The notes below the pieces were generated by a model. The model made no database searches. It saw nothing but the letters and a program-made list of their open reading frames with translations, and was not told where the DNA came from. Positions 43,070 through 52,512 of a DNA stretch of 64,000 bases are shown here, piece by piece; position 1 is the stretch's first letter; the number at the start of each line of letters is the position of its first letter. The stretch spans positions 27,506 to 91,505 of the forward strand of contig CAZQCG010000017.1 of the NCBI GenBank assembly GCA_964592425.1, read 5' to 3'. Origin of the DNA: Viridilinea sp964592425. GTDB taxonomy: Bacteria > Chloroflexota > Chloroflexia > Chloroflexales > Chloroflexaceae. Position numbers and translations under genes: made by a program.

Positions 43070-45178
43070 ATGAAACGCACCATGCCCGAGCGCGCACTGC
43101 CGGTCGCGCTGCCTGCCCCGCACCAGCTTACTGCGCTCAAACGTGGGTTGGTGGCACTGCTGGTGGCGCTCATTGCCCTACTGCCACGCATAGTGGGCCT
43201 GGCCGACTTCTTTACGACCGACGAAGCCTATCACTGGATCAGCCGCAGCGAGCGCTTCGGCGCGGCCCTGGCGGCTGGCAAATGGGCCGAGACTATGTTG
43301 ACTGGCCACCCAGGCGTGACGCTGATGTGGCTGGGCAATTTGGGCTTGCAGCTTCAAGCACAGGCCCTGGCGGCTGGCTGGATCATTGCGCCGGATCGGC
43401 TTGAGCATCTGGCCTGGCTGCGGCTGGGGCCAGCCCTGGCTCATGCGTTGGCGATCAGCGCGGCCTATTTGCTGCTTACCAGGCTGGTGCGCCCGGCGGT
43501 CGCCCTGGTGTCTGCCCTGCTCTGGGCCACGTCGCCCTTTTTGATCGCCCAGGGCCGCCTGCTGCATCTGGACGCCCTGCTGACTGATCTGGTAATGCTG
43601 ACGCTGCTGGCAGCGATGGTAGCCTGTACGGCAGTCCGTCCATGGCCCTGGCTGATCGTGACGGGGGTGCTCTGTGGGCTGGCGCTGCTGACCAAAGGGC
43701 CAGCGCTGATCGTTTTGCCGCCGCTCGGGCTGATCCTCTTCAGCTGGGCTGGCCCACACCTGCGCCAGCCTGCCGCAGCGCCATGGATGCAGCGCCTGGG
43801 TTGGGCGCTCAGTCGTTACCTGCTGGTGTTGGGAATAGCACTGTTCACTATTCTGCTGCTCTGGCCGGCCCTCTGGGTTGCGCCGGAGTATGCCCTCGGA
43901 CGTTATGTTGAAGAGATCATCGGCAATGGCGGGCGGCCCAACGGCGATGGGCAGTTCTTTCTCGGCCAGAGCGTGGGTGATCCAGGGCCACTCTTCTATC
44001 CCCTGATCGGGCTCTACCGCCTCACGCCGCTTGAGTTGCTCGGCCTGCTGCTGCTGCCACCGCTGATCTGGCGCTGGACGAGGCTCTGTAGCCGCGATGC
44101 GCTGCTGCGGCGCGAGCGCATGACCCTGATCAGCCTGGGGGCCTTTGCGCTCTTCTGGCTGCTGGTGATGAACTTTGGGCCAAAGAAGTTTGACCGTTAT
44201 ATCCTGCCAATGTGGCCGGCCCTGCTGACCTTATCCGCCTACGGGCTGATCGAACTGGGGATCTGGCTGGCCCAGTTGCTTGCGCGTTTACGACGCACCC
44301 CGGCGGCGGCAGCCCCGGCCACACGCATAGCCCTACCAATCACGCTGATCTTGCTGCTCGTGCAGGGGTTGAGCCTGGCCTGGTACCATCCCTACTACCT
44401 AAGCTACTACAACCCACTGCTTGGCGGTGGGCGTGTGGCGCAGAACCTCTTTCTGATCGGCTGGGGCGAGGGGATGGATCAGGTGGGAGCATGGTTGCGG
44501 GCGCAGCCTGACATCAACAACGGCCAGATCATTGCGGCCCTCCCACCGACTTTGCAGCCCTTTGTGCCAGTGCCAGTCCAGGAGATCCGGGCCATCGATC
44601 AGGCCAACCCGAACTATGCGGTGGTCTATCTTGAGTCACGCCAGCGGGGTGATGCCCCGGAGATCTACGCACGCATTGAGCAGAGCTTGCCCCTGCACAC
44701 GATCACCATCCACGGGATCGAGTATGCACGCATCTACCAACTGGTGCGGCCCTTCAGTGAGCCGGTGGGGGCCGAGTTTGGTGGGCTGCTGCGTCTGCCC
44801 GGCTACAGCGTCGAGCAGCACGGCACGGAGTTGCTTGTGACGCCAGTCTGGGATGTACGGGCGAGACCGCCGGGCGACCTGCTGCTCTTTTTGCACCTGC
44901 TTGACGCCGATGGGGTGCGGGTCGCCCAGGTCGATCTGCCGCCTGGCGGCACCAGTGTGGGCCCGACGAGCACATGGCAGCCAGGCATGCAGGTAGCCGT
45001 CCCCATCCCGCTGAGCCTGCCTGCCGAGCTCCGCCCGGGGCGTTACCACCTGGTGCTTGGGCTCTACGACCCGGCCAGCGGCACGCGCCTGCCGCTCAGC
45101 GCCGGGGCCGCCGCCGATGCAGCCTGGGCCGGAGCCGACGCAGCCCTGCTGGGCAGCCTGGAGCTTGAGGCACCATGA
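43070..45178 (+). CDS. GT39/PMT-like membrane glycosyltransferase
   Basis: About 702 residues with roughly 10-12 membrane helices and a large C-terminal soluble part. The first loop has F-F-T-T-D-E-A-Y-H-W, with acidic residues as in the GT-C catalytic loop of dolichyl-phosphate mannose-protein mannosyltransferases (PMT_2), and G-H-P-G-V-T follows. These enzymes use lipid-linked sugars outside the membrane. GTG 43058 is an alternative start. The stop overlaps the next gene (ATGA), a membrane protein often paired with envelope glycosylation. Confidence 0.8.
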   Translation: MKRTMPERALPVALPAPHQLTALKRGLVALLVALIALLPRIVGLADFFTTDEAYHWISRSERFGAALAAGKWAETMLTGHPGVTLMWLGNLGLQLQAQALAAGWIIAPDRLEHLAWLRLGPALAHALAISAAYLLLTRLVRPAVALVSALLWATSPFLIAQGRLLHLDALLTDLVMLTLLAAMVACTAVRPWPWLIVTGVLCGLALLTKGPALIVLPPLGLILFSWAGPHLRQPAAAPWMQRLGWALSRYLLVLGIALFTILLLWPALWVAPEYALGRYVEEIIGNGGRPNGDGQFFLGQSVGDPGPLFYPLIGLYRLTPLELLGLLLLPPLIWRWTRLCSRDALLRRERMTLISLGAFALFWLLVMNFGPKKFDRYILPMWPALLTLSAYGLIELGIWLAQLLARLRRTPAAAAPATRIALPITLILLLVQGLSLAWYHPYYLSYYNPLLGGGRVAQNLFLIGWGEGMDQVGAWLRAQPDINNGQIIAALPPTLQPFVPVPVQEIRAIDQANPNYAVVYLESRQRGDAPEIYARIEQSLPLHTITIHGIEYARIYQLVRPFSEPVGAEFGGLLRLPGYSVEQHGTELLVTPVWDVRARPPGDLLLFLHLLDADGVRVAQVDLPPGGTSVGPTSTWQPGMQVAVPIPLSLPAELRPGRYHLVLGLYDPASGTRLPLSAGAAADAAWAGADAALLGSLELEAP

Positions 45179-46170
45179 GTGCTCCCCTCAGGCAGCGCAC
45201 ACGCCCCTGGCTGATCATCCTGCGCCTGCTGGTGAGCGGAGGACTGCTGGCGGTGCTGGTCTGGCAGGCCGACCCGGCGGCGATCTGGGCCCGCTGGCGG
45301 CAGGCTAACCTGGCCCTGCTAGCTCTGGCGGTGGGTTTACAGATCGTGGCGATTGCGATCAGTGCCTTCAAATGGGGGGTGCTGGTACGGGCAAGTGGGC
45401 GTCCCCAGCCCTATCGTTGGCTCCTGGCCGTCTATTTTATGGGCCAGTTCGCCAACAACTTCCTGCCGACCTCGGTGGGCGGCGACGCCATGCGCGTAGT
45501 TGCCCTGGGACGGCGTAGCGGCAGTTACAGTGAGGCCAGCGCCTCAGTCTTTATGGAGCGCCTGACCGGATTCCTGGCCCTGAGCCTGATCGCCCTCGGG
45601 GCCCTCCTGATCAGCTCAACCGACCTCTTTGGGCTACGTCTGGTGACAGCCCCAGAGTTGACGATAACAGCGGCAGCCTTCGCCCTGCTGGCCCTGACGG
45701 CGACGGCAGTCGCCTTTGCTTCACCCTGGTTGATGGCTCGCCTGGGCCATCTGCTGCCGGCAGGGCTGCGCCGACCTTTGCACAGTGTTGCCGAGACCCT
45801 GGCGGCCTATGGCAACAACCGGGTGCTGCTGCTCAAAGTGATGGGGCTTTCGCTGATCTTTCATGCCACCTGGATCAGCCTGCACCTGGTGGCTGGTATC
45901 GCCCTGCAGATCGAGGCGGCAGCGCTGATCTATGCTCTGATGGTGCCGCTGACCGACATGCTCGGGCTCGTACCGATCTTCTTCAACAATGTCGGGGCGC
46001 GCGACCTGGTCTTCACGCTCTACCTGCGTCAGGTTGGGGTGCCTGATGCCACGGCTCTGGCCCTGGCTTTCACCGTCTTCAGCATCCGCCTGCTGGTTAG
46101 TTCGATTGGCGGGCTGGTCTTGCTTTTCGGTGGGGCCGACTTACGGGCAGGTGCAGGGAAGAGGATCTAA
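45175..46170 (+). CDS. Lysylphosphatidylglycerol-synthase-like membrane protein (UPF0104)
   Basis: A 331-residue polytopic protein. G-Q-F-A-N-N-F-L-P-T-S-V-G-G-D-A-M-R and S-V-F-M-E-R-L-T-G are the markers of the UPF0104/AglD-like family, the membrane part of MprF without its catalytic domain. Family members are proposed to flip lipids or lipid-linked sugars. Coupling to the GT39-like gene suggests joint work on lipid-linked sugar transfer. Confidence 0.83.
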   Translation: MSAPLRQRTRPWLIILRLLVSGGLLAVLVWQADPAAIWARWRQANLALLALAVGLQIVAIAISAFKWGVLVRASGRPQPYRWLLAVYFMGQFANNFLPTSVGGDAMRVVALGRRSGSYSEASASVFMERLTGFLALSLIALGALLISSTDLFGLRLVTAPELTITAAAFALLALTATAVAFASPWLMARLGHLLPAGLRRPLHSVAETLAAYGNNRVLLLKVMGLSLIFHATWISLHLVAGIALQIEAAALIYALMVPLTDMLGLVPIFFNNVGARDLVFTLYLRQVGVPDATALALAFTVFSIRLLVSSIGGLVLLFGGADLRAGAGKRI

Positions 46171-46216
46171 GACAAGGTTCAAACCAGCTTGACCGTCCTT
46201 TCTGAAACCTTGTCTA
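46168..46216. terminator. Inverted repeat between convergent genes (AAGACAAGGTT family)
   Basis: GACAAGGTT (46171-46179) and AACCTTGTC (46206-46214) face each other over 26 bp, between the stops of the UPF0104 and comM genes. The left arm and the following bases AGCTTGACCGT also occur at 62690-62715. Either a weak bidirectional terminator or a copy of a mobile element. Confidence 0.45.
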
Positions 46217-46227
46217 ACACCGCAGCC

Positions 46228-47748
46228 CTATTCGGTGCGCCGGGGACGATATTGGATAGCCTCGGCGAGATGGGCGGGGCCAATCGTTTCGCTGCCAGCC
46301 AGGTCGGCGATAGTGCGAGCCAGACGTAAGACCCGGTGGTAGCCACGGGCCGAGAGGTTGAGTTGGCGCACAGCGGCCTTCATCAGGGCTTGGCCGGCCC
46401 CATCGAGCCGGCAATGCTGGCGCAACTCGGCTGGCCCTAACTCGGCATTAGTCAGCCTACGGCCCTCGCCGCTACCGCGGGCACGCTGGCACTCGCGGGC
46501 GGCGGCTACTCGCCGCCTGATGGCAGGCGAGGCTTCGCCCAGGCGCTCCGAGCTGAGCTTCTCGTAGTTGACCCGTGGCACCTCGACATGGATGTCGATG
46601 CGGTCGAGCAGCGGCCCGGAGATACGCTTCTGGTAGCGGGTTACCAGAGCCGAACTACAGGTGCATTCGCGTTCGGGATCGCCGTGCCAGCCGCAGGGGC
46701 AGGGATTCTGGGCGGCGACGAGCATAAAGGCCGCCGGGTAGGTCACGCTATAGTTAGCCCGGCTGAGGGTTACCATGCGATCCTCCAGGGGTTGGCGCAG
46801 TACTTCGAGCTTGGCCCCGAACTCGGGCAGTTCGTCGAGGAAGAGCACACCACGATGGGCCAGGCTGACCATACCAGGCCGGGCGCGCCCGGCCCCGCCA
46901 CCCACCAGGCCAGCCAGCGAGGTGGTGTGGTGCGGTGCGCAGAAGGGCCGACGCCGCACCAGGGGCGTCTCTTTAGGTAGCTGGCCGCAGACACTGTAGA
47001 TCTTAGTCACTTCAAGGGCCTCGTCCAGGCTCATCAGTGGTAGCACCGAAAGGAGTGCCCGCGCCAGCATGGTTTTGCCTGCCCCAGGTGTACCGCTCAG
47101 CAGCACATTATGCCCACCGGCGGCAGCGACCTCCATGGCGCGTTTGACATGTTCCTGACCTTTAACATCCTGAAAATCGATCGGAAAATCAGGATCTTCC
47201 TCGGGTGCGATCAACCCGGCGGCGTAGGGGGCCAGGAGGCGTTCGCCGCTCAGATGGGCTGCCAGGGCAGCGAGCGAGGCGACCGGCACGACGGTTAGCC
47301 CCTCGACCAGGGCCGCTTCGGCGGCATCATCGGCGGGGACGTAGAGGATGCGTATGCCGCGGGCACGTGCAACGGCCGCCATAGGCAGAACACCGTCGGT
47401 GTGGCGCAGGCTACCATCGAGGCCCAATTCGCCGATAAAGGCTGCGCCTTCGGTTGCCCCCACCAGCTGTTCGGAGGCGAGCAGGAGGCCGATGGCGATC
47501 GGCAGATCGTAGGCCGGCCCGGCCTTGCGCAGGTCAGCGGGGGCCAGATTGACAGTCAGGCGCTTCATAGGGAAGCTCAGACCGGAGTTACGGATGGCAG
47601 CGCGCACCCGTTCGCGGCTCTCTTGAACGGCTGCATCACCCAGCCCAACCAGTGTAAAGGAGGGCAGGCCCTGGGCAATATCCGTCTCGACCTCAACGAG
47701 CAAACCTTCGAGCCCGATCACGGCACAACTATAAACCCGGGTGATCAT
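46228..47748 (-). CDS. comM: ComM/YifB-family Mg-chelatase-like AAA+ protein
   Basis: A 506-residue protein from ATG 47748 (M-I-T-R-V-Y-S-C-A-V-I-G-L-E-G). The N-terminal Lon-like fold (G-L-P-S-F-T-L-V-G-L-G-D-A-A-V-Q-E-S-R-E-R) is followed by the AAA+ core: P-loop G-T-P-G-A-G-K-T-M, L-F-L-D-E-L-P-E-F, and Cys-rich N-P-C-P-C-G. ComM is a helicase that extends branch migration during natural transformation. Other competence genes are not in the window. Confidence 0.92.
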   Translation of the reverse strand: MITRVYSCAVIGLEGLLVEVETDIAQGLPSFTLVGLGDAAVQESRERVRAAIRNSGLSFPMKRLTVNLAPADLRKAGPAYDLPIAIGLLLASEQLVGATEGAAFIGELGLDGSLRHTDGVLPMAAVARARGIRILYVPADDAAEAALVEGLTVVPVASLAALAAHLSGERLLAPYAAGLIAPEEDPDFPIDFQDVKGQEHVKRAMEVAAAGGHNVLLSGTPGAGKTMLARALLSVLPLMSLDEALEVTKIYSVCGQLPKETPLVRRRPFCAPHHTTSLAGLVGGGAGRARPGMVSLAHRGVLFLDELPEFGAKLEVLRQPLEDRMVTLSRANYSVTYPAAFMLVAAQNPCPCGWHGDPERECTCSSALVTRYQKRISGPLLDRIDIHVEVPRVNYEKLSSERLGEASPAIRRRVAAARECQRARGSGEGRRLTNAELGPAELRQHCRLDGAGQALMKAAVRQLNLSARGYHRVLRLARTIADLAGSETIGPAHLAEAIQYRPRRTE

Positions 47749-47830
47749 GGCAGGCACTCCGCGCAGTAGCAATGGCTGATCGCCGGTTATACCGCACGGA
47801 GCAGCTAAAGGATACGCGGAGGACACCAAC

Positions 47831-48523
47831 TCAGGGATCTGTGTGCAGCTCGTCAATCACCTGACCGGCAACGGTGACGGCATAGGCGAGCCAGAAGAGG
47901 ATGCCAGCAAATTTGAAGCTGTCCTCGACAACCGTCTGGCGCGGGCCGGTAGGCAAGAGCAGATCCATCGCGAAGGAGGCCGCCAACAACCCGCCAGCAA
48001 GCAGACCGGGCAGGTAGAAGGTGCGCAAGGCCGGGTGCCAATTCAAGAAGGCATAGGCCAGTATGATGCAGAGATAGGCAATCAGCACGAGCAACTCAGG
48101 AATACCCAGCAAGATCGGGAGCGCATCCTCGTGAAGCATAAAGGCGTCGTCGAGCAGCAGGAGGAGGGTGAGAAGACCGGAGGCGAGGGTAAAGCCGGCT
48201 AGGTAGTGGCGCGGATTGGTACGACGCAGGAGTGCCCAACTGAAGAGCCAGAGGGCTGTTGCTGCCGCCCATGCCATAATCCCCAGATTGGAGAGGATGC
48301 CAATCACCCCCGGCTGCTCAATGACTGAAGCAGTATCGCGGGTCAGCCAGACCAGGGGGATGCCGGTAAGGCGATTGATCAACAGCACCAGGCCGACACC
48401 GAGCAGTGAGCCTGCGGTTGCGGTAAGGAGGGGGATGCGAATAAGCAGGCGTTGGCGCGCAAACTCGCTGCGGGCATAACTGCTGATCGTGCTCAAGCGG
48501 GTAGGTTCAGGCGTTCGGGCCAT
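47831..48523 (-). CDS. Seven-helix membrane protein, unknown
   Basis: A 230-residue protein with about seven hydrophobic segments. Polar residues in or near helices are striking: L-D-D-A-F-M-L-H-E-D in the middle and V-V-E-D-S-F-K-F-A-G-I near the end. Such Asp/His/Glu sets occur in metal-dependent membrane hydrolases, but I cannot name a family. It lies 12 bp after the D-lactate-type dehydrogenase gene on the same strand. Confidence 0.6.
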   Translation of the reverse strand: MARTPEPTRLSTISSYARSEFARQRLLIRIPLLTATAGSLLGVGLVLLINRLTGIPLVWLTRDTASVIEQPGVIGILSNLGIMAWAAATALWLFSWALLRRTNPRHYLAGFTLASGLLTLLLLLDDAFMLHEDALPILLGIPELLVLIAYLCIILAYAFLNWHPALRTFYLPGLLAGGLLAASFAMDLLLPTGPRQTVVEDSFKFAGILFWLAYAVTVAGQVIDELHTDP

Positions 48524-48535
48524 CGCGGGTAAGCT

Positions 48536-49528
48536 CTATTTTGGTCGTAGCACGTTCTCACTGCTGCGACCCGCTTCAAAATCGGTGAGGTTGCGGATGG
48601 TAGTTGCGGCAATGGTACTCATCGCCTCGTGGGTGAAGAAGGCCTGGTGACCGGTGATCAGCACATTGGGGAAGGTCATCAGGCGGGCGAGTACCTCATC
48701 ATTCATGACCTGGTCGGAGAGGTCGCGGAAGAACTTGCCCTCTTCTTCTTCGTAAACATCAAGACCGACAGCACCGATCTTGCCGAGCTGGATGGCAGTG
48801 ATCAGGGCCTCGGTATCGATCAGACCGCCACGGCTGGTATTGACGATCATTACACCGGGCTTCATGAGGGCCAGGGTGGTTGCATTGATCAGGTGATGGG
48901 TCTGGGGCAGCAGCGGCACATGCAGACTGATGATGTCGGCCTTGCGCAACAACTCATCAAGGGCGACGTACTGGACGCCAAGATCGAGGCATTCAGGGTT
49001 CTGGGTGACATCATAGGCGAGCACAGGGCAGCCGAAACCAGACATGATGCGGGCGAAGATGGCACCGATCTTGCCTGTACCGATCACGCCGACGGTACGC
49101 CCATGGATATCGTGACCGAGCAGACCAGCGAGGCGAAAGTTAAACTCGCGCGTGCGATTATAGGCGCGGTGAATACGCCGATTGAGGGTCTGCAGCAGGG
49201 CGACCGCAAATTCGGCCACGGCATAGGGCGAGTAATAGCCTACGCGCATGCAGGTGATACCGTGTTGTTCAGCCGCTACCAGGTCAAGGTTGTTGAAGCC
49301 AGTTGAACGCTGGGCGATCATCCGCACGCCGAGGGTGGCCAGGCGCTCCATCACGAGGGCATCGGCGCGGTCATTGACGAAGAGACAGACGGCGTCATAG
49401 CCCTGAGCCAGGGCCGCTGTCTGCTGGTCGAGTTGGGCCGTGGTGTAGTGCAACTCGTGGTGCCCGCCATTGGCGGTGTCGAGAAAGCTTGTATCGTAGG
49501 AATGGGTGTCGTAGACAAGGACACGCAT
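48536..49528 (-). CDS. D-lactate dehydrogenase-type 2-hydroxyacid dehydrogenase
   Basis: A 330-residue D-2-hydroxyacid dehydrogenase. The NAD site V-G-V-I-G-T-G-K-I-G is followed by H-V-P-L-L-P-Q-T-H-H-L-I-N, I-V-N-T-S-R-G-G-L-I-D, G-L-D-V-Y-E-E-E and the catalytic His in I-T-G-H-Q-A-F-F-T. The V-Y-E-E-E-x-x-x-F-F-x-D string is typical of fermentative D-lactate dehydrogenase (LdhA). It reduces pyruvate to D-lactate with NADH. Confidence 0.9.
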   Translation of the reverse strand: MRVLVYDTHSYDTSFLDTANGGHHELHYTTAQLDQQTAALAQGYDAVCLFVNDRADALVMERLATLGVRMIAQRSTGFNNLDLVAAEQHGITCMRVGYYSPYAVAEFAVALLQTLNRRIHRAYNRTREFNFRLAGLLGHDIHGRTVGVIGTGKIGAIFARIMSGFGCPVLAYDVTQNPECLDLGVQYVALDELLRKADIISLHVPLLPQTHHLINATTLALMKPGVMIVNTSRGGLIDTEALITAIQLGKIGAVGLDVYEEEEGKFFRDLSDQVMNDEVLARLMTFPNVLITGHQAFFTHEAMSTIAATTIRNLTDFEAGRSSENVLRPK

Positions 49529-49549
49529 AAGGAGGCTCCTTGAGCACGA

Positions 49550-49843
49550 TCAGTAGGGAAAGAAATCCGCTGGGAGAGGTCGGGGCTGGTTGAGGATGAC
49601 GCGGATGCTCTGTTCGTCAACTGCAACGGCGCTGATCACAGCTTCGAGATAGTCGTTGCCCTGACGCCAGCGTACCAGATCGCCGGGGCGGAGATCATAA
49701 TGGTGTGGGCGCATGTAGCTACCGGCGCAGTTGATCTCAAAGCCGTCGTTGTCAAGCTGATCAACCGGCAGGTCGCTATAACGCCGTCCGTAGTCTTTAC
49801 GAACAATCATCACGGTGGTAAGGCCGGGCAGGGGGAGAGGCAT
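49550..49843 (-). CDS. Small conserved-looking protein, unknown
   Basis: A 97-residue ORF: polar, with Y-G-R-R-Y-S-D-L-P-V-D-Q-L, an A-G-S-Y-M-R-P-H-H-Y-D-L-R-P-G-D-L-V-R-W-R stretch, and I-R-V-I-L-N-Q-P near the end. This could be a small beta-barrel of about 60 residues. It fills the gap between two genes on the same strand; Met12 (49810) is an alternative start. I do not recognise it. Confidence 0.5.
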   Translation of the reverse strand: MPLPLPGLTTVMIVRKDYGRRYSDLPVDQLDNDGFEINCAGSYMRPHHYDLRPGDLVRWRQGNDYLEAVISAVAVDEQSIRVILNQPRPLPADFFPY

Positions 49844-49866
49844 GGGAAGTACTCAGGCTACGACGA

Positions 49867-51297
49867 TCAGGCGAGCACGATGCGATCACGTCCGGCCGCT
49901 TTGGCGGCATAGAGGGCATTATCGGCCCGGGTAAGAGCAGCGTCAATCCCGTCGTCGGAGGGTTGCAGCAGGGTAATACCAGCCGAGACGGTGATTGGCG
50001 GCAGGGCTTCACCGCCATATTCAAGGCGAACCTGTTTGAGCGTAGCACAGATCAGTTCAGCGCGCTGGTGGGTTGCCTCGGCAGTGGCGGTGGGCAGCAC
50101 CAGGAGGAACTCTTCGCCGCCGTAGCGACAGGCTATGTCGCTGGTGCGCACCGAGGCGCGCAGGAGTGCGCCGATGCTGCGCAGGACGGTGTCACCGGCA
50201 CCATGGCCATAGGTGTCGTTGATCTTTTTGAAGTGGTCGATATCAATCAATACGAGGCCAATCGGGGTGCGGTCACGGCGGGCGCGGGCCCGTTCGCGGG
50301 GGAGGGCTTCATCAAGATAGCGCCGGTTAAAAAGGCCGGTGAGGGGATCCCGCACGGCCTGTTCACGCAGGGCGTCACGCAGAAGCACATTGGTGAGGCC
50401 GAGGGAAGCCTGGTCGGCGAGGGCGGACGCAAGGCGGCGCCGGTCGGCGAGGGTGACCGACTCGTCCGACGGGTTATGCGGTACAGCCTGGTGGCCAAGG
50501 ACGAGCACGCCGACCTGTTGTTCGGCAGTGGTGAGGGGCACGCAGGCAATCTCGAGATTAGTAGGCTGTTCGGCACGCGCACAGCGGGCGCAGATGGGTA
50601 TAAGCGAATCTATAACGATCTGGCGTCCATTGAGTGCAGGACACGTATTGGCGGGGAAGGGTGAACCGGATTTGATCAGCGGTCCCCAGGCGAAGACCGA
50701 CTCGAGTTGGCCATCGGCAGAGCGTTGCAGCATGAGCATGCCGGAGTCTTCGGGGAAGAACTGGCGCACAGCTTCAACAATCGCGGCACAGGCCCCGGCG
50801 CTGGTAACGGCCAGTTGCAGGTCGGCAGCGAGCGTATGAAAGACCTGCAACTCACCGTTGCGGCGTTCAAGCGTCGCGACCGTGGCGTTGAGCCGCGCAT
50901 GGGCCTGGCGCAACTCACGTTCAATCGAGTGTTTGGCACTGGCCAGGGTGAGCGCCATCTGCAAATCGTGCTCTTCAAAGGGCTTGATCAAGTAGCCAAA
51001 AGGGCCGCTACGGGCTGCACGATGCAGGGTCTCAGGGTCAGCATGGGCCGTCAGGTAGACGATCGGCAGATCGAAACGCTCGCGTAATAGACCCGCCACA
51101 GTGATGCCGTCCATTGCACCACGAATAGTTATGTCCATTAATACAATTTCAGGACGATTCTGGTTTGCCATTTCAATGGCGAGATCGCCAGTATCAGCGA
51201 TACCTACCACGCGATAGCCCATCCGCTGAAGGGTCTCCTCCAGATCGAGGGCGGTGATCAACTCATCTTCAACGATCAGCACACTCAGGGTACTCAC
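49867..51297 (-). CDS. Response regulator with GAF and GGDEF output (diguanylate cyclase)
   Basis: A 476-residue protein. The receiver domain (L-I-V-E-D-E, phospho-Asp in V-L-M-D-I-T-I, Lys in L-I-K-P-F-E-E) is followed by a coiled segment, a GAF-like domain and a C-terminal GGDEF domain. The active loop Y-G-G-E-E-F is intact, and the inhibitory I-site R-T-S-D stands five residues before it. It should make cyclic di-GMP in response to phosphorylation. Its start overlaps the stop of the kinase gene, at the end of the kaiC operon, so it is the likely output. Confidence 0.9.
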   Translation of the reverse strand: MSTLSVLIVEDELITALDLEETLQRMGYRVVGIADTGDLAIEMANQNRPEIVLMDITIRGAMDGITVAGLLRERFDLPIVYLTAHADPETLHRAARSGPFGYLIKPFEEHDLQMALTLASAKHSIERELRQAHARLNATVATLERRNGELQVFHTLAADLQLAVTSAGACAAIVEAVRQFFPEDSGMLMLQRSADGQLESVFAWGPLIKSGSPFPANTCPALNGRQIVIDSLIPICARCARAEQPTNLEIACVPLTTAEQQVGVLVLGHQAVPHNPSDESVTLADRRRLASALADQASLGLTNVLLRDALREQAVRDPLTGLFNRRYLDEALPRERARARRDRTPIGLVLIDIDHFKKINDTYGHGAGDTVLRSIGALLRASVRTSDIACRYGGEEFLLVLPTATAEATHQRAELICATLKQVRLEYGGEALPPITVSAGITLLQPSDDGIDAALTRADNALYAAKAAGRDRIVLA

Positions 51298-52499
51298 GCC
51301 TGTACCTCCTGCACCGGATGGACTGGAGTGGGGTATGGGGTTGTTGTGTGCGGGCCTGAGGCAATGGTAACTTCAACGACCGTGCCGTTGTCGGTGGTGA
51401 TCGCGAGGCTGCCGCCAAGCTGGCGAGCGAGGGTACGCACAATGCGCAGGCCGAGGGTGGTAGCCCGTTCGGGGTCAAAGTTGATCGGCAAGCCTATGCC
51501 GTCGTCGCGCACCGTAAGCCGCAACTCGGTCTGCTCCTGCGAAAGATGGACGTGGATCTGCCCGGCACGTCCATCAGCAAAGCCGTGCTTGAGGCTATTC
51601 GCAACCAGCTCGGAGACGATCAGGCCAAGTGGCATAGCCATGTCGACGGAGAGTTGGATGGCGGGGTCAATGTTGCAGTTGAGGCGCTGGCTTAGATTGA
51701 GCCCTGAGCTGCGTAGGATACTGGTGGTCAGGGTTTGCAGGTAGGTTTCGGCACTAACGGCTGCGAGATCACTGCTGGCATAGAGTTGTTCATGAACGAG
51801 GGCCATGGCCCGAATACGGTTCAGGCTATCCTGGAAGGCGCTGCTGAGGCGCAGATCGGCGAGGGTACTGGCCTGGAGCCGTAGCAGGCTTGTGATCACC
51901 TGAAGGTTGTTCTTGACCCGGTGGTGGATCTCGCGTAGGAGCACATTCTTCTGTTCAAGGGCCTGTTGCAGGCTGGTGCGGGCGTGCTCGTGCTCGCTCA
52001 GGTCAGTGACGATCATACAAACGGTGGTAGCAGAGCCTTCGTTGAGGGCGTGCAGGCTGAGGCGCACCGAGATGAGTTGTTCACTGGCTGCTTTGAGGCG
52101 CGCATCGCCAGCTGTGGGGCTGGCCAGCGCACCGCTGATCAACTGTGCGATTCGTGGCTCGCTCTCGGGCGGGACAAAGCGGGTAAAGGAGGCCCCGATC
52201 AGCTGTTCGAGGGGCACGCCAAGCAAGCTGGCAAGGTAGCGGTTCGCGTAGAGCACGGTACCGGAGGGATGCAGGGTCGCGGCCCCCTCATTCATTGTCT
52301 CGACCAGAACACGGTAGATGCGCTCGACACTCTGAAGCGTAAAGATCTGCGGGCCGTCAGGCCCCTCGACCACCAGGGCGTCCATATCGCCATGGCGGAT
52401 CGCATAGAGGAGCTGCTCAGCTTCGGCAAGCTGGGCGCGCAGGTCGCTATTCTGTTCGACCAGTCGGCGCGCCCGGCGCACCGACATGCGCGTAGCCAT
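51294..52499 (-). CDS. PAS sensor histidine kinase, HisKA_2 type
   Basis: A 401-residue soluble kinase: a PAS domain (Y-R-V-L-V-E-T-M-N-E-G-A, L-Y-A-N-R-Y-L-A) followed by E-I-H-H-R-V-K-N-N-L-Q-V-I-T-S-L-L-R-L, the HisKA_2 phosphoacceptor. The ATPase domain shows L-V-A-N-S-L-K-H-G-F and D-D-G-I-G-L-P. This kinase class pairs with atypical regulators. It is fourth in the kaiC-kaiB-kaiB-kinase-GGDEF order, with overlapping ends to the regulator; it may read the Kai state. Confidence 0.9.
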   Translation of the reverse strand: MATRMSVRRARRLVEQNSDLRAQLAEAEQLLYAIRHGDMDALVVEGPDGPQIFTLQSVERIYRVLVETMNEGAATLHPSGTVLYANRYLASLLGVPLEQLIGASFTRFVPPESEPRIAQLISGALASPTAGDARLKAASEQLISVRLSLHALNEGSATTVCMIVTDLSEHEHARTSLQQALEQKNVLLREIHHRVKNNLQVITSLLRLQASTLADLRLSSAFQDSLNRIRAMALVHEQLYASSDLAAVSAETYLQTLTTSILRSSGLNLSQRLNCNIDPAIQLSVDMAMPLGLIVSELVANSLKHGFADGRAGQIHVHLSQEQTELRLTVRDDGIGLPINFDPERATTLGLRIVRTLARQLGGSLAITTDNGTVVEVTIASGPHTTTPYPTPVHPVQEVQA

Positions 52500-52512
52500 A
52501 GCTAATGGCGTC

